The translations under genes were made by a program, and so were the position numbers. The notes below the pieces were generated by a model, which saw only the letters and a list, made by a program, of their open reading frames with translations, was not told the origin of the DNA and made no database searches. Below, one piece after another: positions 23,260-34,243 of a DNA stretch of 64,000 bases (within the stretch, counting starts at the first letter, position 1; the number at the start of each line of letters is the position of its first letter). The stretch lies in the NCBI GenBank assembly GCA_930367215.1, contig OV884059.1:23894945-23958944 (forward strand). Direction: 5' to 3'. The stretch is from Pollenia angustigena (Eukaryota > Arthropoda > Insecta > Diptera > Polleniidae).

Positions 23260-23720
23260 AGTCGGTCAAACCCGACGATATTTATCCCTACAATACAGTA
23301 TTGAGAGACAAATTATCCAAAGTGTACCCTATTTGAAACCCATAGGCCCGCTAGAACAAAATTATGCTTTGAGATAAAGATTAATGAAAGAGTTCTTTTT
23401 GGTTAGTATTATTAAGATATCTTCATTTATATGAAAATTATACAAAAACAATTTTTTATAATTTGTTTTTTTTTTTTTTATATGTTAATTAAGCGAACGA
23501 AGTCATCGTTTGAAATCGACGAACAGGCCATTACTGTCGCAAAACTTTTTGTCAATACCAGCATATATAAGGAAGTTATGGCATTAAAATCTATTTTCGG
23601 GAGTAGTACTCTTATTGGAGTAGAATATGGAACCATTCTAAAAATTATATAAAATGACTCAGATTGCAATGAAATAAGTTTGGATCGAATGTTATCTAAA
23701 TAATCACATAATAAGATGGT
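23260..23720 (+). repeat. Interspersed repeat B, copy 2
   Basis: It begins AGTATAGTCGGTCAAACCCG, followed by TACCCTATTTGAAACCCATAGG, AACAAAATTATGCTTTGAGAT and AAGAGTTCTTTTTGG, colinear with the copies at 21799 and 59787. The right part, AAGGAAGTTATGGCATTAAA and TTCGGGAGTAGTA, matches the right part of copy 1. Two overlapping short open frames are not conserved. Confidence 0.6.
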
Positions 23721-24372
23721 TTATGGTACGAAGTACCTTATTTCGGAAAGAAGCTTGTATGAGGGCTGTGTAAACTTATCTAGCCTAGGACCTAGGACCC
23801 ACTAACATTTTAATGTGTTACAAACTTCAGCACAAACGCATAATACCCTCTCCATAATTGTGGTGTGTGTATAAAAAGTACGACGACGTACTTTTATTTT
23901 TAGTTCGAATGTAAACAGCAGCAAAAGAAAATAAACTAAATATTGAAGTACTACAACTTCCGTACTTTAGAGTTAATTAAATTTGCACTTGTTTTTTTTT
24001 TTTTGTTATTGCTATTGTTGTTGCTGCTGTTGAACATATTTGTTGTAATTATTGTGTAGCAGTTTAATCTTTCTAGTCAGATGTTTGAGTTGTATTAGAG
24101 GAAAAGAGCTTAGCGACAGAAGTGGCAGTTGTTGTAGTATCTCATGTTTAAAACATTATTTACGGTTGCAGCGACAACAATAATAAAAAAAATAACTCAA
24201 ATTCGAAAATAACAACAACAACAACTGAGTGTGATTTGTTAAGAATACAAATCACTTGCATTGTTTGTTTACATAACAAAAAAAAAAAAACAACTTATAT
24301 GTATAGTGATTAGGGATATTCACAGTTCGCAAAGCGGTGCTCTTTATTTACACTATGTGTTTAACTTTGTAT
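23721..24372. other. Non-coding DNA, nothing recognised
   Basis: Short CAACAACAACAAC and TTGTTGCTGCTG tracts occur at 24013-24220. I see no gene. Confidence 0.4.
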
Positions 24373-24553
24373 CAATGCTGCCACTTTGTGGGTAATAACC
24401 CGAATTTGGTATAATTTTTACGGTCGTGGGTAGAGCGTGGGTAATTTCTCTCGGGTGTAATTCAGGTGTTATTTGAACTTTATACTTCAGATGCCCTAAT
24501 AAAATCAAGATTCGATTTCAGTGATGACATTTATTTCTTTTTAAATATTGTTG

Positions 24554-24874
24554 CTAAAGCGGCCCATACACTTTCAATTGTATTGAATATGATATTTGCC
24601 ATATAATTTCCATTTTGTCCTATATTATGCAATAGAACACAATGGTTTCATTCATTCAATAAATAGGGTAACATAACCTATAGGAATATCATAAATAGCA
24701 TTGTACAATGTTGCCAACACATTTCGCTTTCTTTTCGTTGTGCAATAAAAATCAAAAGTATTTTGATTGTTGGCAATATATTGTATCACCTTCGAATATC
24801 ACATACACATTGACGATATAATTGTAAAATACGTAAAATTGAACAATTGTATTGCAAGTGTATGAGCCGCTTAA
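24554..24874. repeat. MITE, 321 bp, AAGCGGCCCATACACTT ends
   Basis: The left end CTAAAGCGGCCCATACACTT pairs with the reverse complement of the right end, CTTAAGCGGCTCATACACTT. Two mismatches separate them, and the word CAATTGTATTG or its inverse follows on both sides. It sits inside the hAT-type element at 24373-25995. Confidence 0.6.
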
Positions 24875-25224
24875 GGAACTCACAGCCTTTTGAACCAAAG
24901 TCTCTGTTTCTTTTTAAGAAACGACTTCAATCATTAATCATACATATATTTTTAAATGTTTGGTAATGAATGTCGCAAGATGGAACCTTAGATTTGGATA
25001 AAGATGCCTATAATAGTGATTTAGAACCTGAAGTTTATTGAAAAAAGTTATTCAAACTAAAAACTTGCCTGGGGGAAGATATGTTTCCAATATTGCAACA
25101 TGTAATTAATTTTATTTCTATCTTGTTACTTTTTTAATGTTTTAGCTTAACGCCTTTTACAGTTGTAAAACTGAATTACGAAAGGGACAGTTGTATAAAA
25201 CTCTGCAGGCATTTTGTTTACTAA

Positions 25225-25700
25225 ATAAGGTATAAGGGTATTTTTTAACACCATGAAACTTAAAATGGTAGGCAACACAAAAAAAATAATTTTAATCGCA
25301 GATTGATCAGTTGACCTCTAAGACATCGATTGTTGCTGGTTTATCAGCATTAACCACTGACTTCACAGCCCTACGGAAAACAATCAATAAGTGTCACATC
25401 GCACGGCCTTGAAGCCTAATTGACAGTTTATTTTCTCTAAATCAACCCATCGCCTTCATTTGTAAAAAAATAACTTGCGTCATTTATATCATGAAGTCGC
25501 CTAAAGTTGCGAAAGTCGATGGCTGATTTTCAAAGTATATTTGGATAATTTGGTGGCGTTGTTCAAGCATGAATCTATTCATGATGATGCGCCTGATCAA
25601 AAAGTGAAAACAGTATGGCAGTTCGTTTGACAGCTAACCTTTCGTAAGCTCTATAGGGCTAAAAAGCATCCATTATAAAGCAATGACAAGGAACATTTTA
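25225..25700 (-). pseudogene. Mariner-superfamily transposase C-terminal remnant
   Basis: On the minus strand near 25370-25305 the words VKSVVNADKPATIDVLEVN read in frame. In DD41D-type mariners this position, just after the last catalytic motif, carries a G-Y/V-x-K-x-x-V-Y-x-D-K-P-A-T-I pattern, as in the intact copy at 14.0 kb. Upstream codons are degenerate, with stops and no readable catalytic Asp. The family is therefore assigned from one motif only. The outer limits are estimates. Confidence 0.4.
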
Positions 25701-26003
25701 AACCTTCCCAAGATATATCAGCCAAATGTGGAAGTTAAACTCATTATTTTAGCAGTTTTATTTTAGGTCTTATTAATTTTTTTCAAGTCTTTAACGTTAT
25801 TTTTGTTAATTTAAATAACATTAACAGCTTGACTAATATTGATCTTGTTTTAATGAGTTTGTTGTGTTTTTGCTTCTTTGTAAATGTCTTTTTATTTAAT
25901 AAAACTTCAATTTTATATCAGGTGTAATTTCATTTAAATCGGGTAATTTTGCTTCATCTCAAGTGTAATTTTGAATTTTGCTGGTGGTAACATTGCTTTG
26001 TAT

Positions 26004-27370
26004 TAATACCTGTCAAAAACTCAAGTAATATGTAAAAGAGATAGTGTGAATGCCTGTGTGATAAAAATTCCAAATTTTATGAAAAAAAAATGTTGACATC
26101 CCATACGACTTCATCGTTTTTTTTTTAAATTTCTAAACAATAATACTTTTCATTGGATCAGGGTTGCATTTTATTTCATGTGTGAGTGTTTATACTTTGT
26201 GTGATGGTGTGAACACAAACTGTTTTGTTAAATTAGATTTTTTGACAGTCGCAACAAAACTCATCAGATTTCTATCTCACAAAGTATTATGGAATACTTG
26301 TGAGATAGTGTAAACTAGCCTTTATGGGTATCACTTGGTAAAGTGTAAAAAATATAAGAAGCTACTGTCGAGGAGCATGTAGCAAGGTAGTCAGTCTTAT
26401 TAAGGATAAATGTGCCTTGGCTACTGTGAGACGAAATTGCCAAATATTTCGTATACTCGTATCCCTTCTATGTGATTATCCCTTTTTGTTTATCTCATTT
26501 CGCTTTAAAATTATAACTTGTTGTTGGTTTTTAAAATCATTTGTTTGAATACTGTTTTTTTTTTTTTTTGTAAATTTTTAAACAAACAGAGCAATAAACT
26601 TTGAATATTTCGCAGGTTCTTTAAAAGCGTATGAACTGTAAACATTTTTTTTTTTATTTTGCACTAGAAAAATTAAACAAAAACTCGAAACAAATTAAAC
26701 AATGGAAAAGTGTGAGAAAATTATTAAATATATTTATCAAGTTAATTAAATTTCTGACATATGATTAAATTATTGTTTTGGTGTATGTTCGTAAATGTTA
26801 ACAATTTGTTCAGCAATATTTTTTTAAAGTACTGCAGAGAGAAGTATGTATTATGTAAAGTTGTTAGAGCATAATTTCATAACAACGGGAAAATTGCAAA
26901 AAAGTGTAACTGTCATAAAATAACTTTAAAAGATGTTGGCAACACTTTGAGTCTGTTATTTATAGTCGCTTGCATCCCTAATTGTAGCTGATTTTAACAC
27001 TACCGAAAGTAAACAAATGTTTCTAAGATATGAGAAAAGATACTCTTTAACATTTTTTGTTATATTTTTTATGCTATTTTTGCAAAATTTAAAGCAAGTA
27101 AATGAAAATAAACAAAAAACAATAGGATGTCAACAAATTTGTACATGAGAAAATTAAGAATTGGATAATTAAAAAATCCACTTGATTATATAAATTTCAT
27201 GGGTGTATGGGTTTTTGCGAAAGAACACGGAGAATATTGGATAAAGAAAAGAAAAAAAAGTGTTTATGATACTATTAAAATAAATATAAAATTGGGCATG
27301 GACTTTTTTTTAACAATTACGATCAAATTATAAATTTTAGATTGAAACGAGTTCTAAGTGCTGTTATTAA
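26004..27370. other. Non-coding DNA, nothing recognised
   Basis: AT-rich with T runs at 26557 and 26645. Words of the type CACAAAGTATTATGGAATACTTGTGAGATAGTG at about 26279-26311 hint at local palindromes. I support no gene. Confidence 0.4.
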
Positions 27371-28834
27371 CAGCGTTGCCAGAAGATTTGGAAGGAAAAT
27401 CTTCTTTTGGCGAAAAAAAAATCTTATTTTGAAGAGAAAAATCTTGAAATTTTTTATAATTTTTTAAAAGAAACTACTTTTTATTATGGAAACTACATAT
27501 ATAAATTAAAATACGTAATTGCGGTATTTATACAAAATTAAATTGTAGGTTTAAAATTGTGTTTAAGTTATATTTTCCAAAAAAATACATTTTAAATGCA
27601 CATAATTTCTAATAAATAAGAACGTAAAAAAGTCCATCTATATAAAGAAGTTGCATCGAAAGTAATTAAATTCTTATATTAGAGATGTATAAATGTTGGG
27701 CCTAAATATATTCCTAATGAATTTTTATTAAAATAATGTTGGTACACGTTTAAACATATATTCTTAAGAACTTATGTATTTACACTTTGTTTAAAAATTA
27801 TCATTAACATTGAATGTGGTATTTTCAAACCAAAAGCTTCATTACCCTTAACTGTAACTTTTTACCACTCCTCTTGGTCTAGGCAGACCACAATTAGAAC
27901 AGCTAAAAAACCCAGTTAAATAAAAAGTTGATAAATATATTTTTTTTATTGAACGTATGTTATTTGCTAGATTATACGAATTTATAATATATTTTTATTA
28001 TTTTATTTTACAAGCAAGTCATCGAATATGCAGTCCTTAATTTTGCACATTGCTGTTTCGCATCTACCACACATTTGATTCAAACTTGATTCATTCAATT
28101 CAGAACATATCATTTATAGAATTCACGTTTCTGTTTTTTTGATATTTTTTCCTATTTGAAAAATATTGCAAGAAAACAAGAATTCGGTCTGGCCAAAAGG
28201 GTAATTTCATTGACTTTTATATAAAAATAAAATTTCACCCCACTAGTTTGCTTCAATCGAATCCAAATTAGTTTCATTCGATTCAGCACATATCATTATA
28301 GAACACACGCCCCTGTTTGTTTGTTTGTTATATTCGAAAAATATTGCAAGGAAAACACAAATTTGGTCTGGCCCGACCAAGACGGTAATCCTAGGGTTTA
28401 GTTCCATTAGTTTTACCTTTTGGTACTAAGACATAGTAACTAAATACATGAACTTTTTTGTTCTTTAATAAATTAATTTTTAAATATATACTATACATTT
28501 TGTTTCTTTTTACAAATAATTTTTTATCAATATTCCCAAAATGAGCAACCGCGAATCTATGACGCTTTTTTTTTAATGTTTTGTATGCCCAGAAATAATG
28601 ATGCATGTTAGCACAAAAGTACAAAAGTGTGCAAAACCAATAGACAACAAGCAGATATAAAAGCTCATTGTTTTAAAAACTGTAAAAGAAAATTATGTAT
28701 ATTGTACAAGCTTAAAGTTAAAAATCTTTATATCTAAAAATAAAAAATCTTAATTTGAGAAAACAAATCTTTAAATCTTATTTTGTTCAAAAAATCTTGA
28801 AAAACAAGACAAAATCTTAATTCTGGCAACGCTG
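27371..28834. mobile_element. hAT-type element, 1.46 kb, with 8-bp duplication and AAATCTT repeats
   Basis: It starts CAGCGTTGCCAGAA, and the reverse complement of its end is CAGCGTTGCCAGAA. The flanks are GTTATTAA on the left and GCTATTAA on the right, a 7-of-8 match for a hAT duplication. AAATCTT words cluster just inside both ends, at least three on the left and six on the right, all in the same orientation. The interior holds a direct duplication of about 120 bp (28078 and 28251). A 77-codon minus-strand open frame has no hAT features, so the element is non-autonomous. Confidence 0.7.
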
Positions 28835-29500
28835 GCTATTAACCTATTGTGAATTAAATTTGCGATTAGTATTAACTAAGCAATTTTAAGGACTATTCGT
28901 TTAATAAACCTTTTGTAAATCAGAATTTCTTTTTGTGAATATGGGGGTAACATTTTAAAATTAAATATTAAGTTTTTTAGCTGTTGATTTCACATTGTCA
29001 ATTTAAAAAAAATCTCTAAGGCCTGGTTTTTGAGGTGACAATTAAATTTAATTTTAGTTTAACGCAGTCTGAAACTTGGATTTTTAATTTTAAGCAAAAC
29101 TAAGCTGTTCCGTCAAAATTTTGTATGCAAACTTGGTGATGGCGGCACAAATCTGTTTTTAGATTAACTAAATCTAGTTTTGCTGAGATTTCAAAAACGA
29201 AGCCTACATATTTGAATAAGTTTCAATAACAAATAACTTTCTATTGTGAATTGAAATTCATAATATTCACTAATCAAAAATTGTCCAGGATATTCCTTAA
29301 AACTCTTAATAAAAATTTATCTTATTTGACCCCCGATTGTTGATTGTTGTTATCAAACGAAAAAATTGTCTTAATATTCTAAATAACTTGTCTATAATAT
29401 AAAACGAGTTATTGTGTATAAAAATTTTTGAACATTTTCAAAGAAAAATCTTAAAATTTTTTAAGTCAAAAATACCGTTTTCATATTGCCTTAACAATAT
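28835..29500. other. Non-coding DNA, nothing recognised
   Basis: AT-rich sequence with no supported feature. Confidence 0.4.
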
Positions 29501-29646
29501 AGAGATTTGTTTAAGATTTTAAAAACTGAAATTTTTGTTATTAACTTAATGGGGCATTTAAATCGGGTCGAATAGAGATTTGCTTAAAATTTTAAAAACT
29601 GAAATTTTTGTTATTAACTTAACGGGGCATTTAAATCGGGTCGAAT
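29501..29646. repeat. Recent 73-bp tandem duplication
   Basis: Two adjacent units, each 73 bp, begin AGAGATTTG and end GGGTCGAAT. They differ at only about three positions. The junction is exact at 29573/29574. High identity in a region where everything else is decayed shows the duplication is young. Confidence 0.8.
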
Positions 29647-30709
29647 ATACATGTTTCAAGAATAATCACATTCTCATCATCAAAATTCTTTGCAGTTCTA
29701 CCGCTTGCGCCACTGTGGCCAGAGTATAGTCAAACATCAAAATTTAACCAATTGTATTGGTGGATCGATATTTGCTGTAGTTGATTACACTGCGGAACAG
29801 TCATTTTTGCGGAAATCGATATTCAGTTTTCTCAGTAAATTGTGAATAAAAACAAATTTTGTGCACATAACGTTATATCTCGAAAAGTAGAGCTGATAGA
29901 TAAAAAAGAAGATAAGATTTGAAATCAGCGACCTCAAATTAGTAAAAATTTGTTTCTTCCTTTTCTTGATTTTAAAAACTTTTAAATTGCTATAAACAAA
30001 AAAAGTTTCTAAAAACTGGTTTATAATATAAATCTGCATTATGAATTTAAGGAATTCCCTTAAAAACATTCTAGAGTTTTTAATATTCTGATTTCAAAAC
30101 GCAATTTATAAGACAGTAGTCTAACAGCCTGTTTTTAGACGCGAGTGCAAAAGTGACTAAACATTTTAAACAAAAACAAAATTTCAAAATGTGTGTTTGT
30201 TGTAAATTTTAGTTAACGAGTCACTTTTGCGTTCGCGTTCTAAAATCAGGCAGTAAATATTTTCGCATACTTGCCTTTAAATCTTAAAGTTTTTTATTGT
30301 GAAATAAATTGTTTTATATTAATCATAATTTTTAAAGGTAGAATATCCCTTCAAATATTAAACTTTACAATTAGTTTGGCATTATTAAACTGTCGATTTC
30401 AGATTTAAGTTCCCCGGTAGGCTAGCTGGTAATGATCTAATCTTTCAGCGCCGGGGTTGCGGGTTCGATTCCCGCCAGAGACTCTGGTTTCCTGCAGACA
30501 AGCGTAGAGCTTCGCAGGATAAGCTTAGGGAGTTAAAAAAAGAAAAAGATTCCAAATAACAAAAACTCTTTAAAATATTTAAAAAAAAACGAATGCCTTT
30601 ATTTAAAATTTTTCAATTGTGAATAAAATTTTTTAATAAATTAGGAGTGACTAAAAGTAAAAAAAAAATCATTAATTTTCTGATGCCGTTTTTACCAAAA
30701 TTGATAAAA
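29647..30709. other. Non-coding DNA with tRNA-like scraps
   Basis: On the minus strand near 29690-29722, GTGGCGCAAGCGGTAGAAC resembles a tRNA A box, but no B box follows, so it is at most a truncated SINE head. An AT-rich 94-codon open frame at 29785-30069 (minus) has no domain. Confidence 0.35.
30409..30481 (+). other. tRNA-like Pol III module (SINE head)
   Basis: A-box-like TAGGCTAGCTGGT (30418-30430) is followed by a perfect T arm, GCGGG-TTCGATT-CCCGC, containing the B box GGTTCGATTCC (30462-30472). The acceptor ends do not pair and the anticodon arm is weak. Downstream unique sequence with an A-rich tract (about 30535-30550) fits a SINE tail better than a tRNA gene. Confidence 0.45.
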
Positions 30710-31483
30710 CAGTCGAACTCCCATATTTGATTGGCAGTAGCTCTAAAACAATAAACTACATACAACTCTCCTTCCGTAACTCGAACTTCCATAACTCGAA
30801 ATTCTCCATAACTCGAACCAAATACTCAAATTTGTATTCTATAACTCGAAGTTTTTTGATTGTTTTGTTTATTTTGTTTATTTATTTCGCTTTCTTTTGC
30901 TTGTTTAGCAGGTTTGTATATTTTACTTTGCTCTTTTTTTCGGGGAAATCCCTTTTTGTACATTACGTGTGTCTTTTGGTTTGCCTAAATATGTTAAAAT
31001 TATTTTATGTGTTTATTTCATGGCAAGTAAACGTGTTTTAAAATGTTTGTCGATGGAGGGAAATATAAGTTTATAAAAGAAGTCGAGGGTGGATTCAAGA
31101 AAAAGGAAGCAGACAATAAATATGGTGTCCCAGCTAGTACGGTCTCATAGATTTTTAAAAATAAAGAATTAATTATCAACTCGTTTGAGTCAGTATCTCA
31201 TCTCTTTAGTAAAATGATTAAGACCCAAATATACAAAATTACAGCAGCTAGAAGTCAAACCATGCCGATATTTTACTTCATTGTAACTTGTTTATTACAA
31301 ATACATACCTACATGCTTAGGTATGAAGCTTTCAAATAGTGCCTGCTTTAAACAAAAAAATACAAAATGTACACAAGTTTGCAATTTATTCTCTTTTCAA
31401 CAAGAAAATTCTGTAACTCGAAGTCTCCATAAGTCGAAGTTTTTTTTGGGATAATGGTGATTCGAGTTATGGAAGTTCGACTG
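30710..31483 (+). mobile_element. Tigger/pogo-type remnant, 0.77 kb
   Basis: The left end is CAGTCGAACTCCCAT and the reverse complement of the right end is CAGTCGAACTTCCATAACTC, which are pogo-type termini. TA follows the right end; the left-hand TA has decayed. The word ATAACTCGAA occurs about five times just inside the left end (30777-30850) and again inside the right end, consistent with subterminal binding repeats. An N-terminal transposase scrap lies at 31028-31180. The catalytic region is deleted. Confidence 0.65.
31028..31180 (+). pseudogene. CENP-B/Psq-type N-terminal fragment of a pogo transposase
   Basis: The plus strand reads KRVLKCLSMEGKYKFIKEVE, GGFKKKEADNKYGVPASTVS, then a stop, and IFKNKELII. 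This follows the first helix-turn-helix of Tigger/pogo transposases and CENP-B: a basic start, a K-x-x-x-I-K-E-x-E helix, then K-Y-G-x-P-x-S-T-V-S-x-I-x-K-N-K. The in-frame TAG inside the recognition helix region and the missing DDE domain make it a dead fragment. Confidence 0.65.
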
Positions 31484-31544
31484 TATATAAATTTACAAAA
31501 ACTGTCTTGAAATAACCAAATTGTATATAAAGGATGTCCAAATT

Positions 31545-31986
31545 TGTGGTATCATCGGTGAATGGAAATCACTGAACCAAAGCCGTTGGTGGCTGATATT
31601 AAATAATTTAGACGTAGAGAATATGTGGTTTCATTAGGATGGTGCCACTTGCCTCACAGCTACAATAGATCTTTTGAAAGAAAAGTTCGAAAATCGCATT
31701 ATTATTTCTCGTAGAGGAGGAGTGAATTGGCCACCAAAATCGTGCGATTTGACACCTTTAGACCTTTGTGGGGTTTTTTGAAATCCAAAGTATACAGCAA
31801 TAATCCCATAACAATTCAAGAGCTTAAAAACGACATTATCGAGTAGATATCAGTCATTGACAACAGTTTATTGAAAAACATGATTGAGAATTTTGGTAAA
31901 CGATCAAAATCCTGCCGATTAAGTAGGGGGAGGTGTGGACACTTGACCGACATAATATTTAAACGGGACCTTTTTGTAATACACTG
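31545..31986 (+). pseudogene. Diverged DD41D transposase C-terminal remnant
   Basis: The plus strand reads LDVENMWFH, a stop, then DGATCLTA and RGGVNWPPKSCDLTPLD. The last part is GRCGHLTDIIF near the TGA at 31986. Both remaining catalytic Asp residues are present, one residue closer together than in the 14-kb copy. The sequence is clearly more diverged than the copy beginning six bases downstream, so this is a separate, older member or sister family. The N-terminal half and the left end are missing. Confidence 0.65.
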
Positions 31987-31991
31987 AAATG

Positions 31992-33096
31992 AAGGGTGGT
32001 TACATTTTTAGGGCCGATGTTCAATGTGAACCACACCTAAAAGTCAAGTTTTTTTTGCATTTCATTTGACATTACTCAATTTCAGACTAACTCAATTTGA
32101 ACCATTAAAAGATACCAGTGCATGCTCGTACAGCTCGTACTGCAGAAAATATTGCTGCTGTTCGCGATGGTGTGGCTGAAGAACCATCCACCTCAACTCT
32201 TCGTCGTGTCAAACAATTGCACCTCTCACGCTCGTCGTTGATGAACATTATGCATAAAGACTTGCATTTACATGTTTACAAGGTGCAATTGACTCAAGAA
32301 CTAAAGCCTCTTGACCATTGCAAACGTCGTAAATGGTCAGAATGGCAAGAAATGGCAGCAGTGGATGATAAATTTTCGAAGAAAACCATCTTCAGTGTTG
32401 AAGCACATTTTCACCTCAGTGGATTCGTCAATAAGTAGAATTGCATTTGGGCGAATGATAATCCAAGAGTGATTGTCGAAAAACCAATGCACGCACTTAG
32501 AGTAACTGTTTGATGCGGTTTATGGCCTGGCGGCATCAACGGGCCGTATTTTTCTAAAATGAGGTCGGTCAGGCAGTTACTGTGAATGGTGTTCGCTATC
32601 GTCATATGATATCGAACTTTTGATGGCCCGAATTGAAAGATATGGATGTGCACGATATGTGGTTTCAACAGAACGGTTCCACTTGCCACACAGCTAACGA
32701 TACAATGGCTCTTTTGCGCGAACAATTCAATGGCCGTGTTATCTCACGTGGTGGCGATGTCAATTGGCCTCTATGATCATATGATTTGACACCGTTTCAC
32801 TTCTTTCTTTGGGGTTATTTTAAAGAAAAGGTGTACGTCGATAAGCCAGCAAAAATTCAAGAGCTAAAGGATGAGATAATTCGGCACATTAACGGCATAG
32901 AACCTCAATTATGCCTCAGCGTCATCGAAAATTGGGACCATCGGATGGAGCTTTGCCGCCGAGGTCGCGGCGGACATTTGGACGATATTTTGTTCCATAC
33001 ATAATTGAACCAATATTATCATAATAAAAAGAAATGACAATAATTTACTAAATAATTTGTGTTTTATTCAAAATCAACACCGGCCCTTAAAATTTA
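31992..33096 (+). mobile_element. DD41D (rosa-type) mariner, copy 2
   Basis: The left end AAGGGTGGTTACATT continues to GGGCCGATGTTCAATGTGAA. The right part contains TTCAAAATCAACACCGGCCC, the inverse of the left end of copy 1, but the last nine or so terminal bases are lost. Relative to copy 1 about 177 bp are missing between 32116 and 32117, which removes the helix-turn-helix. It lies in opposite orientation to copy 1. Confidence 0.8.
32104..33004 (+). pseudogene. DD41D transposase with all three catalytic Asp lost
   Basis: Only a few codons remain at the start before the sequence jumps to HARTARTAENIAAVRDG. The linker SLMNIMHKDLHLHVYK, missing from copy 1, is kept. The catalytic positions have all changed: IFSVEAHFH (D to V), WFQQNGSTCH (D to N) and LTPFHFFLWG (D to H). 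Nonsense codons occur after FVNK (about 32436), at VTV-stop (about 32513) and around 32773, plus at least one frameshift. The C-terminus GGHLDDILFHT ends at 33004. Confidence 0.8.
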
Positions 33097-34208
33097 AAAA
33101 TATTTTTAATATCTCAAAAAAACTTTGTTTTATTAAAATTTGACCTCAATTTTTGACACCCTTTACATACAAACTTTTATCTTTTAACATCTAAACAAGT
33201 ACAAGTACCCGTATTTTCCAAGACATCTTAAAGTATGCACTTTTTTCGATGAATTAAGAAAATAAATAGTAATGTGTTTAGAAAACTAATTAGATTTCTT
33301 GAGAGTCAACCACAGCTGGCTACTAAATACTGAAGATGACCTTTTCAAAGTCGCTGGCTCTAATTTTGTATGCGTCTAGTAGGCTCCTTAATACAAGAGT
33401 CTTGGTAAGTGTTTACTTTGAATCCTGCTGAGAATTTAAAAAAATTAAAACCACCCTTATGTTATGACATTTTACACAATACCAAGTGACAGCTAGAGAC
33501 ATACAGAGACAGAAAGATGTGTCAAAGGTTTTGAACAACAGTAAAAACAAATAAATTATAATAAAAAGAAAAGAAAGAAAACAATAACACATGCTGTTTT
33601 CTGAAATGTTTGCTGGTTAGATGTTCCCAAAAGCAAAACCATAGAATTTATAATTATTTTTTTGTAGCATAAAGTTAATTTTCTTCGAAATTTTGGATAC
33701 CAAAAATATGGTGTTAAATAATTAATTAACTGGTTAACTAAAAATTTACAAAAAGGGTTAAATTTATAAGCAGCAATTAAACATAAAACCACAAAAAACA
33801 TATTAAATTGCCTTTATATCTTTAATGACTCATGCATAAGTATATCACAAACATGAAAAGGATTTTATAAGTTATATAATCTACCCAAACTTCCACATAT
33901 GACTCATTTTTTTTAGAATAATTTGTGTCGAATTTAATTTTTGCACCCTGTTTTTATGTTCGAACGAAAAATAAAAAAACAGATAAACCGTCAAAAAGTT
34001 ACTGAACTTTTGCTTGACTTGTCTGAAGTTGTATTGTGCATATGAACGAACAGTCATTTACAAATATTTGTGTATATAATTAATGTATTTCTTGACATTG
34101 AATCATATTCTGTTTTTAAGCAATTGCTAATTTTATATGTATTTATTTTAAAAAAGAAAAAAAAATCATTGCGTATGCGTTGCAGTTATCATTAACTATA
34201 TTTCATGT

Positions 34209-34243
<35 letters not shown>

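Larger units (their letters stand above)
24373..25995. mobile_element. hAT-type element, 1.62 kb, with perfect 8-bp target duplication
   Basis: The element begins CAATGCTGCCAC, and the reverse complement of its end is CAATGTTACCACC. It is bracketed by an identical CTTTGTAT on each side (24365-24372 and 25996-26003). Eight-base duplications and short C/T-AATG-type ends fit the hAT superfamily. Subterminal GGTGTAATTT and GGGTAAT words occur near both ends. No hAT transposase is visible. The interior holds a MITE (24554-24874) and a mariner scrap (25225-25700) as later insertions. Confidence 0.65.

Noticed and set aside
30409..30481. Functional tRNA gene
   Set aside because: Good T arm and B box, but no acceptor-stem pairing and a poor anticodon arm.
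34208..34242. Long A run considered as a retrogene poly(A) tail
   Set aside because: No upstream coding similarity or target duplication; simple homopolymer.
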